The notes below the pieces were generated by a model. The model saw only the letters and a list, made by a program, of their open reading frames with translations. It made no database searches and was not told the origin of the DNA. From an uncultured Verrucomicrobiota bacterium (GTDB lineage Bacteria; Verrucomicrobiota; Verrucomicrobiae; Opitutales; Opitutaceae), in NCBI GenBank assembly GCA_946482165.1, contig CAMLQS010000086.1, forward strand, positions 1 to 16,310: a stretch of DNA of 16,310 nucleotides, in the 5' to 3' direction. The position numbers and the translations under genes were made by a program. This document shows, one piece after another, positions 1-9,272 of this stretch. Within the stretch, counting starts at the first letter, position 1. Every line of letters starts with the position of its first letter.

Positions 1-1
1 C

Positions 2-1954
2 GGTGTCATGAGCGCGGCGCTCGTCATGGATGGTTCCGCCACCTTCGACCTGAACGGTTTTGGGCTGGGCTTGAGCGGTTCGTGGGGGGACGGCACCGGC
101 GGAATTCTGACCGACAACTCGCTGGTCCCGGGCACGACGACCTTCACGTATGCGTCACTTTCCACGAGCACGTATAAGGGCGTCATCGCGGACGGCCCGC
201 AGCGGGCGCTTGCCTTGGTGAAGACCCAGACCTCCGGGTTGACTCTCGAGGGGGCTAACAACTTCAGCGGGGGAGTTACCCTTCGCAATGGAACGCTCAC
301 GGCGAGGCATTCCTCCGCGTTGGGATCGGGCGGCGTGCGTTTGGAACTTCAAGGCAGCGGCAGCTCCGGCAACTACACCCGCTTGGCGCTGGGCGGTAAC
401 GTAACCCTCGCGACGCCGCTTACCTTGGCGAACTTCCATGCCAACGGGACGGCGGTAGTCAGCCTCGCTGCCGGCGCGAGTGCTTCCGCCACCATTGCCG
501 GCCCCATCAGCATCCAATCCGGAACGTCGGACGGCTACACCTTCTACGGCGGCACCTTCAACGGCGCCAATACCCGCTACCTCGTTCTCTCCGGGCCGAT
601 TAGCGCTTCCGGTAGGACCTTGGTTACCGGCGAGTCGGTTAAGTTCGCCGACGCCTCAGGCGCATCCGTCTTTGACGGTTTGGAGCATCGGCGCGGCACG
701 ATGGTCCTTGGCGCGACCGGAGCCCTCCCCAGTGCTCTTGAGCTTTCGCTCGCTAACGTTGGCTCCGCGACCTTTGACTTGAACGGTTATAATCAGGCGC
801 TGGCTCAAGTCGTTCGCGCCTCCACCACCTACACCGCCACCGTCACCAATTCGAACAGCGCGACCGTCTCCACGCTGACTCTCAATCCGAGCGTGCCCGT
901 CATCTTCTCCGGCACCTTCACGGGCAATCTTTCGCTGTCGAAGGCGCTAGGGACGGCCGACTTGACGCTCACGGGTGTCAACACCCACACGCAGGAGACG
1001 GTCGTCAATTCCGGCCGGCTCATCGTGAGCGGCGCGGGCCGTATCAATTCCAGCCGGATTCATCTCCAAAACGGCGCGGAATTGTCCCTTGCGGACATAA
1101 CGGGCACGACGGCGCCATCGCTAGGCGGCGGCTTGGCCGGTTACGGCACGGTGACTGCCACGAATCTCGATCTTGGCATCGCCACGTCCTTCGATCCGAC
1201 GAACCTGCTCATCACGGCGAATAGCGTGACAATCGACGCTGCGGCGACCACGCGTCACGACATCAACTCGACCTTTGTCTACGACAAGTTCGCGGTAACG
1301 GGATCTCTGACCAACGCGGGCGCGCTGGTGATTGACATCGGCGCCGGCGTGAGTCGCAACACCGGCAGGACGTTTACACTGGCCCAAGCCAGCGGTGGGA
1401 TCACGCCCGGCTTCGCCAGCGTGCAGGTCGATGACGTCGCCTTCGTCGAGGATGGCGATACCGGCGTGTGGACAGGCACCGTTGTGGAGGGAAGCACCAG
1501 CTACGCCTATTCCTACGATGAAAGCGCCGGAGTGCTTTCCGTCACTTCAGGCGCCAGCAGTTCGCTTATCGATGATTGGCTTGAGGCCAACATCCCCGAT
1601 CTGGAAGCGCGCACGCTTGACGGCGACCCTGACGGCGACGGTCTTTCGAACTTGCTCGAATACGCCACCCGCGGCGACCCGATGTCGTCCGGTCCCGCCG
1701 TATTGGCGGTGAACCAGTCCGGCGGTCGCTTGAGCATCACCTTCAACCGTCGGGCCGATGACCAGTTGATCTATACGGTCGAAGGTTCGAACACACTCGG
1801 CGCCGATTGGAGCATGGTTGCCCCGTTTAACGCGGTGGCCAATCCCGTCGCCGGTCTCGCCGATGACACGGTTACGGTGGTGGACAGCGAGCTCTTGAGC
1901 ACCGTATCTCGTCGCTTCCTGCGGCTTAAGGTGGATTACGGAACGGCACCTTGA
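2..1954 (+). CDS. Secreted autotransporter-associated beta-strand-repeat protein, 5' end outside window
   Basis: The reading frame is open to the left edge (Gly-Val precede the first Met at position 8), so this is the C-terminal 650 residues of a longer protein. The visible part is Gly/Ser/Thr/Ala-rich and carries about three repeats of the autotransporter-associated beta-strand type (PF12951/TIGR02601). Motifs include ATFDLNG twice, GVIADG followed by LTLEGANNFSGGVTLRNGTL, and LTLTGVNTHTQETVVNSGRL. Such repeats form a right-handed beta-helix passenger on the cell surface or outside the cell. From about 1560 the repeats give way to a linker, an acidic Ca-binding-like segment DGDPDGDGLSN (near 1620-1655), and a terminal beta-rich module ending in RRFLRLKV. 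There is no autotransporter beta-barrel and no PEP-CTERM signal, so the export and anchoring route is unknown. Function is probably structural or adhesive; no enzyme motif was seen. Confidence 0.85.
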   Translation, partial: GVMSAALVMDGSATFDLNGFGLGLSGSWGDGTGGILTDNSLVPGTTTFTYASLSTSTYKGVIADGPQRALALVKTQTSGLTLEGANNFSGGVTLRNGTLTARHSSALGSGGVRLELQGSGSSGNYTRLALGGNVTLATPLTLANFHANGTAVVSLAAGASASATIAGPISIQSGTSDGYTFYGGTFNGANTRYLVLSGPISASGRTLVTGESVKFADASGASVFDGLEHRRGTMVLGATGALPSALELSLANVGSATFDLNGYNQALAQVVRASTTYTATVTNSNSATVSTLTLNPSVPVIFSGTFTGNLSLSKALGTADLTLTGVNTHTQETVVNSGRLIVSGAGRINSSRIHLQNGAELSLADITGTTAPSLGGGLAGYGTVTATNLDLGIATSFDPTNLLITANSVTIDAAATTRHDINSTFVYDKFAVTGSLTNAGALVIDIGAGVSRNTGRTFTLAQASGGITPGFASVQVDDVAFVEDGDTGVWTGTVVEGSTSYAYSYDESAGVLSVTSGASSSLIDDWLEANIPDLEARTLDGDPDGDGLSNLLEYATRGDPMSSGPAVLAVNQSGGRLSITFNRRADDQLIYTVEGSNTLGADWSMVAPFNAVANPVAGLADDTVTVVDSELLSTVSRRFLRLKVDYGTAP

Positions 1955-2546
1955 TCATGCCGCTTCGCAGCCCCTCCACCCAGCGGGGAGGGGCGAATCG
2001 CGAGGGGCGGAACAGGTAAATGGAGGCCCTAAAGTTAAGGGGCGATCAACGGTATTTGCCGATGACGGCGGCGAAGAAAGCCATTCGCGCACGGCCGGCT
2101 CAGACGCGGTCTTCGCCCGGGTTTTCCCACGCTCAATGTCGTGTTGATCGGGACCGGCGTTGCCGCATAACCACTCCTGATATCATGGCGCCTTCAACGA
2201 AGGATAAGCCCGGCGGTCGTATGGCATTTTTTGCTCTCGGCATCGAGCGAGTGGTGAGCGGCTGAATTGGTTTCATCCCAATCACCTGTAGCTTTGGGAT
2301 TTCAGGTGGACGGGCCGATCTCTCCGTCCTTGGGTGCGACTACCACGTTTCCAAGCCGCGTGCGCAGGGACACGCCCACCCGCCTGTATCGCCTATCAAT
2401 CGGGTGATTGGCATCCACGCATCTATTGCTCTTCAGTCGGACAGCTGGAGAGGGACTTCGGCGCATTGGGGGTGGAGACCGGCTGGAGGGCGCCGTTGAC
2501 CCGTTAGGCGCAGGGGCGTCGCGTGGTGGAATCACCCCGATATCCC
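1955..2546. other. Gene-free interval upstream of the GH51 gene
   Basis: About 590 bases without a convincing gene. After the hairpin at 1970-1994 the third-position GC bias of the neighbouring genes is lost, and short open frames on both strands show no recognisable protein. Small inverted repeats occur, for example CACCTG/CAGGTG around 2284-2309 and CAATC/GATTG at 2397-2410. The second half must hold the promoter and any regulatory site for the arabinofuranosidase gene, but I could not identify a clear -35/-10 pair. Confidence 0.5.
1970..1994 (+). terminator. GC-rich hairpin 16 bases after the stop, possible terminator
   Basis: An 8-bp perfect stem (GCCCCTCC with GGAGGGGC) encloses a 9-base loop and lies just after the TGA ending at 1954. 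There is no T-tract behind it, so it may be a factor-dependent terminator or an mRNA 3'-end stabiliser and not a classical intrinsic terminator. Confidence 0.4.
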
Positions 2547-5500
2547 ATGAAAATCTCCGCTTGGCGCTTTTTGGCGCGGGTTGCGGTTTCGCTGCTTTTC
2601 ACGGCGCAACTCTGTCTCGTCCCGCTCCACGCCCAGTCCGCGGGTCGCATCACGATCAACGCGGCGGGCGACGGACATCCGATCCCGCGCACGCTTTTTG
2701 GAGCGTTCTTCGAGGAAATTAACCTCGCGGGCGACGGCGGTCTTTACGGCGAACTCGTCCGCAATCGCTCTTTTCAAAACTCGGCCAATCCGGACTTCTG
2801 GAGCGTGGTCACCCAAGGCACCACGGGATGGCTCGCCAGCGCCGGGGACTGGAGTGTCGATTCCACCGTCAGCCCGGCCGTCTATCGCCAAGGCGCGAGC
2901 GGCAGCGATTGCCGCACGGTTTATTCCGCGCCCGGAACCTCCGCGTGGAGCAACTACACCCTCAATCTCCAAGCCCGGAAGCTGAGCGGGAGCGAGGGCT
3001 TCCTGGTGATGTTCAATGTCGCCGACGCGCAAAACTGGTTTTGGTGGAATATCGGCGGCTGGAACAATGCGACCCACGCCATCCAGCAATGCGTCGACGG
3101 CACCAAAACAGTTCGCACCTCCACCGCCGGTTCGGTCGTCACCGGCCAGTGGTATGACCTCCGTGTCGAGGTCGGCGACACCACGATCCGTTGCTACCTC
3201 GATAATGTGCTCACGCATACGTTGACCGTCGCTTCCGGCCATGGGGGAGGCATCGGCCTTTCCACCTGGAACACCCAGGCCGAGTTCCGGAACATCGTCG
3301 TGACCGCCGCCGATTCCTCGGTCCTCTACGCGAGTGATTTCGCTTCCGCGGCCAGCTTCGCGGGCGACGTCGTCGTGGATACCGCCAAGCCGCTGAACGC
3401 CACCAACCTCGAGTCGTTGCGCATCACCATGAATTCCGCGACCGGAAGCGTGGGCGCGGCCAACTCCGGCTACTGGGGAATCCCGCTCAAGGCCGGCGCC
3501 TCCTACGATTTGAGCCTGTATGCGACGGCGGCGGCGGGCTCGGCCGGTCCGCTGCGCGTGCGGCTGGAAAGCGCGGACGGCGCGACCGTCTACGCGCAGA
3601 CGAGCTTCGGCGAACTCGACGCGACCTGGCGGCGTTTTGGCGCCGTGTTCACGCCGGGCGCGAGCGACGCGAACGCTCGGCTCGTCGTCGAACTTGATCA
3701 ACCGGGCACGGTGTGGGTCGACATGGTGTCGCTCTTTCCCCGCGAGACCTATCACAACCGCGCGAACGGCCTGCGCGCGGACCTTGCCAACGCGGTCGCG
3801 GCGATGACACCGAGCTTCTTTCGGTTTCCCGGCGGGTGCTTCGTCGAGGGCAGATCCCTGTCCACCGCCTTTCGTTGGAAAAAATCCCTCGGCGACGTGA
3901 GCGAGCGCCCGGGCCACGCGGCTTACTGGGACTACCTTTCGACCGATGGTCTCGGGTATCACGAGTATTTGCTTTTCTGCGAGGACCTCCGCGCCGCGCC
4001 GGTATTCTGCATCAATGCCGGCATTTCGCATTCGGACGTCGTGCCGCTCGACCAGATGGATGAGTATGTGCAGGATGCGCTCGACGCGATCGAGTATGCG
4101 AATGGCGGACTCGACACGACCTGGGGCGCTCGCCGCGTGGCGGCGGGCCATCCGGAGCCGTTTAACCTGCAATACATCGAGATCGGCAACGAGAACGGCG
4201 GCCCCGACTTCAACGACCGCTACGCGCTGTTTCACGACGCCATCCGGGCAAAGTATTCGGAGATCCAGCTCATCGTGCCGGTGTGGGGCGGCACGCCGTC
4301 CTCGCGTCCCTTCGATCTTCAGGACGAGCACTACTACACGAATCCGCAGGTGATGGCCTCCTACGCCACGAAATACGACGGCTATGATCGAAACGGGCCG
4401 AAGGTGTTCGTCGGGGAGTATGCCTGCACCGCGGGCTATGGCGTTTTCGGCAACCTGGCAGCGGCGCTCGGGGAAGCGGCCTTCATGACGGGCATCGAGC
4501 GAAATTGCGACGTGGTGGAGATGGCCGCCTACGCGCCGCTGTTCGCGAACGTGAACATGATGACGTGGAAACCCGACGCCATCTACTTCGACAACGCGCG
4601 CTGGTTTGGCACTCCCGCCTACCACGTGCAGCGGATGTTCGCGAATAACCAAGGCACCCGCCTTTTGCCACTGACGCAGGACTTTTCGACGGAACGCGGC
4701 GGGGGAGTCGGGTTTTCGACCTGGAACACTCAGGCGGAGTTTCGAAACGTGACGGTGACCGACGCCGACACGCAGGTGCTCTACCAAAGCGACTTCTCCG
4801 CGGGCACAAGCGGCTGGACAAGCGGCGCGGGCACCTGGGCGGTCGACACGAGTGTCACGCCGGCCGCGTATCTGCAAAGCGCGGGCGGCACCGATTGCCG
4901 GGTGACCTACTCGGCGCCCGGCAGCGCGGCGTGGAAAGACTACACGCTGCGTTTGCAGGCGCGAAAGACCGGAGGCAGCGAGGGCTTCCTCGTCATGTTC
5001 TACGTCGCGGACACGAACAACTGGATCTGGTGGAATCTCGGCGGATGGGGCAACACGTCGCACGCGATCGAATACGCGGTGGCGGGCGCCAAGGCCACGG
5101 GCCCGAGGGTCTCCGGATCCATCGTCGCCGGACGTTGGTATGACATCGAGATCGCCGTGCGCGGCGGGACCGTGAGCTGCCACCTGGATGGCGTGCTCAC
5201 CCAATCCTTCGAGCTGCCATCGCCCGTGTATTCGGTGGCGAGTTTGAATGACGATACCCGCGAAATCATTCTGAAGACGGTGAACCCCACCTCGAACGCT
5301 TTTGCGGCCGAGGTGGAGATCGCCGGAGTGAGCGCGGTGGGCTCGAGCTCCACGAGGCTGATGATGAGCTCGGCCAGTCCGGCGGACGAGAATTCCCTGG
5401 ATGCGCCAGAAGCCGTCGCACCTTCGACCACGTCGATTTCGACGCCGGCCACGAATTTCACCCTGTCGGTGCCGGCTTATTCTGTATCTGTGGTCCGAAT

Positions 5501-6023
5501 ACAGGCGCCCGCCCTGGCTCCGGCTCGCGTGACGGCCGAGGCGGGGAACGGACGGGTGACGCTCGGCTGGGAGAGCGCCGCGGGCGCGGCGTCATACACG
5601 GTGAAACGAGCGACGGTCAGCGGCGGGCCTTATGACGTGGTGGCGAGCGACGTGGGCGGCACGAGCTTCACCGATTTAACGCCGCTCAATGGCACGACCT
5701 ACTATTACCTGATTACGTCGGTTAACGCGGCGGGCGCGGTCGATTCCGTCGAAACGGTGTCGGCGACGCCGGCCCTGCCGCCGATCCTTGAAGCTGATTT
5801 GCGGGCGCCTTTGATCGAGCGGAAGGGCGAGGTGCTCGAGATCACGTTGTCCAGTTCCACGCCCGGCCGGGCCTATTCGCTGCAACGCAGCGACGATCTG
5901 GCGAACGGGGATTGGGCCGATGCGGGATCGGTGCAGATCGGCGCAGGTGGCGCGGTCGTGTTCACGGATGCCTGGAGCCCCGAGGTTGTCCGACGCTTCT
6001 ATCGTGTGAAGCTGAGCCAGTGA
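2547..6023 (+). CDS. Secreted multi-domain alpha-L-arabinofuranosidase, GH51
   Basis: Removes terminal alpha-L-arabinofuranosyl residues from arabinan, arabinoxylan or arabino-oligosaccharides. The 1158-residue product starts with a signal peptide (residues 1 to about 29-32, basic start, hydrophobic stretch, cleavage near LHAQSA). The ATG at 2547 is chosen over the in-frame GTG at 2523 because it places the signal peptide at the N-terminus. The GH51 start (LFGAFFEEIN, GGLYGELVRNRSFQ) is interrupted by LamG-like insert 1 (residues 94-265), followed by a beta-sandwich segment and the catalytic barrel. The acid/base is Glu549 in IEIGNENGG and the nucleophile is Glu624 in VFVGEYA. LamG-like insert 2 (718-887) sits between the barrel and the GH51 C-terminal beta domain. 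An Fn3-like domain (about 988-1070) and a terminal module ending RRFYRVKL follow. GH51 enzymes are usually 500-660 residues, so this one is roughly double. No transporter or regulator lies beside it. Confidence 0.93.
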   Translation: MKISAWRFLARVAVSLLFTAQLCLVPLHAQSAGRITINAAGDGHPIPRTLFGAFFEEINLAGDGGLYGELVRNRSFQNSANPDFWSVVTQGTTGWLASAGDWSVDSTVSPAVYRQGASGSDCRTVYSAPGTSAWSNYTLNLQARKLSGSEGFLVMFNVADAQNWFWWNIGGWNNATHAIQQCVDGTKTVRTSTAGSVVTGQWYDLRVEVGDTTIRCYLDNVLTHTLTVASGHGGGIGLSTWNTQAEFRNIVVTAADSSVLYASDFASAASFAGDVVVDTAKPLNATNLESLRITMNSATGSVGAANSGYWGIPLKAGASYDLSLYATAAAGSAGPLRVRLESADGATVYAQTSFGELDATWRRFGAVFTPGASDANARLVVELDQPGTVWVDMVSLFPRETYHNRANGLRADLANAVAAMTPSFFRFPGGCFVEGRSLSTAFRWKKSLGDVSERPGHAAYWDYLSTDGLGYHEYLLFCEDLRAAPVFCINAGISHSDVVPLDQMDEYVQDALDAIEYANGGLDTTWGARRVAAGHPEPFNLQYIEIGNENGGPDFNDRYALFHDAIRAKYSEIQLIVPVWGGTPSSRPFDLQDEHYYTNPQVMASYATKYDGYDRNGPKVFVGEYACTAGYGVFGNLAAALGEAAFMTGIERNCDVVEMAAYAPLFANVNMMTWKPDAIYFDNARWFGTPAYHVQRMFANNQGTRLLPLTQDFSTERGGGVGFSTWNTQAEFRNVTVTDADTQVLYQSDFSAGTSGWTSGAGTWAVDTSVTPAAYLQSAGGTDCRVTYSAPGSAAWKDYTLRLQARKTGGSEGFLVMFYVADTNNWIWWNLGGWGNTSHAIEYAVAGAKATGPRVSGSIVAGRWYDIEIAVRGGTVSCHLDGVLTQSFELPSPVYSVASLNDDTREIILKTVNPTSNAFAAEVEIAGVSAVGSSSTRLMMSSASPADENSLDAPEAVAPSTTSISTPATNFTLSVPAYSVSVVRIQAPALAPARVTAEAGNGRVTLGWESAAGAASYTVKRATVSGGPYDVVASDVGGTSFTDLTPLNGTTYYYLITSVNAAGAVDSVETVSATPALPPILEADLRAPLIERKGEVLEITLSSSTPGRAYSLQRSDDLANGDWADAGSVQIGAGGAVVFTDAWSPEVVRRFYRVKLSQ
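2826..3341 (+). repeat. LamG-like insert, copy 1 (inside GH51 gene)
   Basis: Residues 94-265 of the GH51 enzyme. The core has GDWSVDSTVSPA, YTLNLQARK, SGSEGFLVMF, WWNIGGWNNATHAI, GQWYDLRVEV and CYLDNVLTHT. After the core comes a linking segment GGGIGLSTWNTQAEFRNIVV then VLYASDF. The same two blocks recur in copy 2 in the reverse order. It is probably a concanavalin-like carbohydrate-binding jelly roll (inference from motif pattern). Confidence 0.8.
4698..5207 (+). repeat. LamG-like insert, copy 2 (inside GH51 gene)
   Basis: Residues 718-887. Here the linking block (GGGVGFSTWNTQAEFRNVTV, VLYQSDF) comes first and the core follows (GTWAVDTSVTPA, YTLRLQARK, GSEGFLVMF, WWNLGGWGNTSHAI, GRWYDIEIAV, CHLDGVLTQS). 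The match to copy 1 is strong in protein but third positions have diverged, so the duplication or double acquisition is old. The insert sits just before the GH51 C-terminal beta domain, which resumes at VYSVASLNDDTREIILKTVN. Confidence 0.8.
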
Positions 6024-6107
6024 CGGGGCCCGGCTTTTTGGGCAAGCGGAGATTCTCCGGGGGCGGCCTTTGGTGTCTCAATCGAGGGATGGTCGAGTGA
6101 AACAAAA

Positions 6108-6131
6108 ACGCCGGCCGTTGCGGGCCGGCGT
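6108..6131 (-). terminator. Intrinsic terminator of the minus-strand gene run
   Basis: Perfect 9-bp stem (ACGCCGGCC with GGCCGGCGT) and a 6-base loop. Read on the minus strand it is followed by TTTTGTTT (plus-strand 6101-6107 is AACAAAA). It lies 20 bases past the stop of the lipoprotein gene at 6152. On the plus strand no T-tract follows, so it serves the minus strand, although it may also block read-through from the GH51 gene. Confidence 0.85.
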
Positions 6132-6151
6132 CTGATGAGAAAAGCGAGGGC

Positions 6152-6754
6152 CTAGTTCTTTAGCGCGGCGACGGGGCCGAGATTCTGGACTTGGCCGTCG
6201 TTGCGGGTGAGCTTGATCCAATACCAGTAGTTGGCGTTGGCGTCGGGAACCGTGTCCTCGATGGTGGTGACGGTCGAGCGGACGGCGCGAACACGGCCGC
6301 GGCCCGGGGCTTGGTCACGATCATTGCGCATGATTTCGATGGCCTTGAAACCGACGTCGGATTCCGGAAGGGCCCACGAAACTTGAACAACGGAGCCGGC
6401 TCGGGTGGCCACGACTGGCTTATCGGCAGTGGGGGCCGCCGGCTCGGGGGCGGCAGGCTTCACGATGGGCGCGACGACTACGGGAGCGGGAGGAGGAGTG
6501 GGCTTCGCAACGGCGATGGGAGCGGGCGGGGGCGGCGGCGGGGGCGGAACGACTGGCGCGGGGGCGACTGGCTTGACGACGACGGGCGCAACGGGCGCGC
6601 TGACGACCGGAGCGGCTTTGGCGGGGGGCGCCGCTTGCTCGGTCGGGGTGTCGAACTTGATGATTTTACCGCGGCGAAGGACCGTTTTCGGCTGGGTAGC
6701 GCAGCCGGCGAGGCCAACCAAGAGGAGCGAAGTCAGGACGAGGGGTTTTTTCAT
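6152..6754 (-). CDS. Proline-rich lipoprotein with Fn3-like C-terminal domain, unknown function
   Basis: A 200-residue product with a lipoprotein signal peptide: Lys2-Lys3, a hydrophobic stretch, and lipobox LAGC with the lipidated Cys at 18. It should be anchored in a membrane facing the periplasm or surface. Residues 39-115 are a Pro/Ala/Val-rich low-complexity linker with a run of eight prolines at 70-77, likely an extended spacer. Residues 118-195 form a beta-rich Fn3-like domain (VQVSWALP, IEIMRNDRDQAPGRGRVRAV, YWYWIKL, GQVQNLGP). The same domain makes up most of the next upstream gene product (6867-7268), so the two are tandem paralogues. I do not recognise a named family and assign no function. 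It is the last gene before the terminator at 6108-6131. Confidence 0.85.
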   Translation of the reverse strand: MKKPLVLTSLLLVGLAGCATQPKTVLRRGKIIKFDTPTEQAAPPAKAAPVVSAPVAPVVVKPVAPAPVVPPPPPPPPAPIAVAKPTPPPAPVVVAPIVKPAAPEPAAPTADKPVVATRAGSVVQVSWALPESDVGFKAIEIMRNDRDQAPGRGRVRAVRSTVTTIEDTVPDANANYWYWIKLTRNDGQVQNLGPVAALKN

Positions 6755-6866
6755 GGGACGGAAACGGGGAAAAGAGAGGAGTGAGGGCCGTGGACGGCCG
6801 CGATAGGCCGGAAGCCGGTATGAGAAAAGTAGACGACGACCGGACGCGGCGGGAGATTAACGCGGC

Positions 6867-7268
6867 TCAAGGCGTCCAGACCGTGCCGCCTGGAGTGGGG
6901 GCCGCGCCGACGTTCACGACTTCACCACTGACAAGGGTGATTTTGAGCCAATACCAATAGGTGGCGGAGTCGTCGGGCAGGACATCGTGGAAGACGGCTG
7001 GCTCGGTGCGGACCGCGCCCACGCGAGTTCGCCCGGGGGCCTGGTCTCGGGTATTTCGAAAGATCTCGAATTGCTTCACCGTGGGATTGGGCAGCACCCA
7101 GGAGAGGATCACCTCGTTGCCGTTTCGAACGACGTTGAGCTGGGATTTTTTGAACGCTTCCGCATCCGTAGGTTCGGCCGAAACCGGAACGGATGCGGAC
7201 GGGGGAGAGGGTTGGGCAAAGACCGAGACGCTGAGAGCCAAGGCCAATGCGGACGCGCGGAAGAACAT
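6867..7268 (-). CDS. Small secreted Fn3-like protein, paralogue of neighbouring lipoprotein
   Basis: A 133-residue product. The ATG at 7268 is chosen because MFFRASALALALSVSVFAQ is a good signal peptide with cleavage after Ala18; the frame is open further upstream (to 7460) but that part has no signal-like or conserved character. After a short Pro/Ser region comes a beta-rich domain, ILSWVLP, FEIFRNTRDQAPGRTRVGAV, YWYWLKI, GEVVNVG, matching the lipoprotein at 6152-6754 segment by segment. It lacks the lipobox and the long proline linker, so it is predicted to be soluble in the periplasm or secreted. A leader of C and T bases replaces a ribosome binding site. Function unknown. Confidence 0.75.
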   Translation of the reverse strand: MFFRASALALALSVSVFAQPSPPSASVPVSAEPTDAEAFKKSQLNVVRNGNEVILSWVLPNPTVKQFEIFRNTRDQAPGRTRVGAVRTEPAVFHDVLPDDSATYWYWLKITLVSGEVVNVGAAPTPGGTVWTP

Positions 7269-7360
7269 GGGGGGAGGGGCTGAGCGCCTAGCTAGATAAG
7301 CTCGGTTCGCTGCCTCCACGTCTGCGAATCGTGACAGTAAGATAGCGTGAATCTGCTTAT

Positions 7361-7391
7361 CCCGGAAGCCGCGATTACCTCGGATTCCGGG
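7361..7391. repeat. Inverted repeat in the upstream region of the small Fn3-like gene
   Basis: CCCGGAA (7361-7367) and TTCCGGG (7385-7391) are perfect inverted copies, 24 bases centre to centre, about 95-125 bases upstream of the start at 7268. The spacing of about two helical turns fits a dimeric repressor site, but a chance match or a hairpin is equally possible. The rest of the interval 7269-7544 shows no gene or clear promoter. Confidence 0.25.
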
Positions 7392-7463
7392 CGTATACTT
7401 GGAGGCGGAGGCAGTGAGGAGGAGCCAGTGAACGAGTTCACCGCTTTCGCTTGGCATCACGCA

Positions 7464-7489
7464 AGCCGGTGGATGAACCGCTACCGGCT
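7464..7489 (-). terminator. Weak hairpin after the 555-residue protein gene
   Basis: AGCCGGT (7464-7470) and ACCGGCT (7483-7489) form a 7-bp stem with a 12-base loop, about 55 bases past the stop of the gene at 7545-9212 on the minus strand. No T-tract follows. It may slow or stop transcription before the two small Fn3-like genes. Confidence 0.25.
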
Positions 7490-7544
7490 GCGCTTAACTT
7501 TGCCCAACGCGGCTGAACTGCGGCGGGTTTGGTCGAGGACGCTC

Positions 7545-9212
7545 TTACTTCGTCGTCTCGTCCACGGGAGCGGCGGTGGCGCGTTTGGCGAAAGCGCTGC
7601 GGAGTGCGTCGATTTCCGAGGCGGCTAGGCGAACTCGGATGTCCGCGCGGCCGTCGACAAGATCGGTCGAGACCGCCACGCCGGGTTTTTGCGAGACGGA
7701 GCTGGCGTCGACGGTGAAGGGCAGACCGCCGATGCGGCTGATCCACGCGAAATAGCGCGGTAGCGAAATGGCCGCGAAGGCGGTCGTCTCGGCGGGAAGC
7801 CCGTAGGCGGCGGGAGTGATCTCGGTGGAAGCGATGGCGGGCGCGTCAAGCAGGCGTCTGGCTTCGGCGTGGGAATTGTCACCCATCGCGTAGAGGAGGC
7901 GGGAGGACGTGACGCCATAGGTGGCGTTCATTTTGTCCATACCCGCCTTTTGAAGGAGCTTCAGGCCTTCCTCCATCTCGGGTTTGAGCGCGCGGTAGTT
8001 TTGCGCGATGTCGATAAGCAGCGCGGAACCGTGCTCTTCTTCGCCGCCGAGGCTTGCCTCGGTCGCAAGGCCTTGGGCCGCGTTGACGGCGGCAAGGCTC
8101 TTTTGGAGATCGGGAAGACCGCGGATCAGGGCGATTGTCTTCTCTCGATCCGTGATGCCGAGACTGCCGCTTCCCGACATACCCTCGGCGGGCGGGAACA
8201 TGGCGAAGGATCCGGTGCCGTCCCAGGTCGCCGCGAAATCGTTCACGGTTTGCGTGAGCGCTTTCGACGAGGCGGCGTCGAACGCGCCGAAGCTCGTGAG
8301 GAGCCGGTTGCTAAGGCGCGCGTAAGCGGCCCAGAACTCGGGACCGGGGCGTGCGGAGACGGTGCCAAAGACGGAGGATGACGCGTCAAAGGAGACCGGA
8401 ATGCCGACCGCCGCGCCCCGGCCGGCGCTGAAGAGCGCGGCCGTGTCGGTGCCGGGTTTGGCCGCGATCACGGAGCGGAGATCCACATGGTCCGCCGCGA
8501 TGGTGATGCCGAGGGAGTATTCCTGGACCTCGGCGAGAGAACCGAGCATCGCGCCGCCGATGTCGGCGGGGTTGGGCGTTTGCGGGTTCTTGTCGGATTG
8601 GCTTTGGGCGAACTGGCCGCGCATGCCCAGGAGCATGAGGTCGACCATGGGTTTGTAGGCGGCGTAGAGACGGTCGGCGGACAGGCTCAAGGCAACCTGC
8701 CCGCCGGCGGCGCGCAGCTGGCGAATGTCTTCGCCGGCGCGGATGGCGGGAAGCACGGCATCGAGTCCGGCCTCAAGCGGGGAGGCGACCAGTCGTTTGC
8801 CGACGAAGGTGGCAAACATGGGCTGCCCGTTCGGGAGCGTGATTTGATAGCGGTCCGGCGAGGAGGCGGCGGGTTGAAACTTGAGCGCGGGGTTCGCCTT
8901 GAACTGTTCAGGGTCCGCCGTGGGCAGCACCAGGGCATAGGGCTGGGCGGATTTTTGCGGGTCGATGACGAGGACGAGAAGCTCCTCGTCGAGCGCCAGG
9001 CCAAAGGAGGCCGCGCCGGCGGTGAGTTGCGCGCTGTTCGCCCCCGAGCCCGGTTCGATGCGGTCGGCGAAGGCGCCGGTGGCGTTGGCGAGTTCGCTCA
9101 GGCTGCTCACGCGCAGTGCGCCGAAAATGGCCGCGTCCAGGCGTTCCTCGGCGAGGAGCGAGTTGGCGAGGGCGACGAGAGGCAGCAGGGCCAGGGGACG
9201 GAGGCGTTTCAT
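7545..9212 (-). CDS. Secreted 555-residue protein of unknown function
   Basis: The ATG at 9212 gives a clear signal peptide (MKRLRPLALLPLVALANSLLA, cleavage near Ala21 before Glu-Glu). No lipobox and no later membrane segment is seen, so the mature protein is predicted periplasmic or secreted. It is rich in Ala, Leu and Ser with many alternating hydrophobic stretches, e.g. LDEELLVLVIDP, YALVLPTADPEQF, VGKRLVASPLEAGLDAVLP, GSLGITDREKTIALIRGLP. The layout, with a VLPTADPEQF-type segment then a GKRLVAS segment, resembles large DUF3352-like secreted proteins of Verrucomicrobiota and Planctomycetota, but that is only a tentative impression. No catalytic motif is recognised. It lies 60 bases downstream of the oppA-like gene on the same strand, close enough to be co-transcribed. 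The high-GC coding pattern and the signal peptide make the gene itself secure. Confidence 0.85.
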   Translation of the reverse strand: MKRLRPLALLPLVALANSLLAEERLDAAIFGALRVSSLSELANATGAFADRIEPGSGANSAQLTAGAASFGLALDEELLVLVIDPQKSAQPYALVLPTADPEQFKANPALKFQPAASSPDRYQITLPNGQPMFATFVGKRLVASPLEAGLDAVLPAIRAGEDIRQLRAAGGQVALSLSADRLYAAYKPMVDLMLLGMRGQFAQSQSDKNPQTPNPADIGGAMLGSLAEVQEYSLGITIAADHVDLRSVIAAKPGTDTAALFSAGRGAAVGIPVSFDASSSVFGTVSARPGPEFWAAYARLSNRLLTSFGAFDAASSKALTQTVNDFAATWDGTGSFAMFPPAEGMSGSGSLGITDREKTIALIRGLPDLQKSLAAVNAAQGLATEASLGGEEEHGSALLIDIAQNYRALKPEMEEGLKLLQKAGMDKMNATYGVTSSRLLYAMGDNSHAEARRLLDAPAIASTEITPAAYGLPAETTAFAAISLPRYFAWISRIGGLPFTVDASSVSQKPGVAVSTDLVDGRADIRVRLAASEIDALRSAFAKRATAAPVDETTK

Positions 9213-9272
9213 GTGAGTTTTAGTGTGAGGACGGGGCGGCGAAATCGGTGAGGGTGCCGGAAAAGTAAGCGA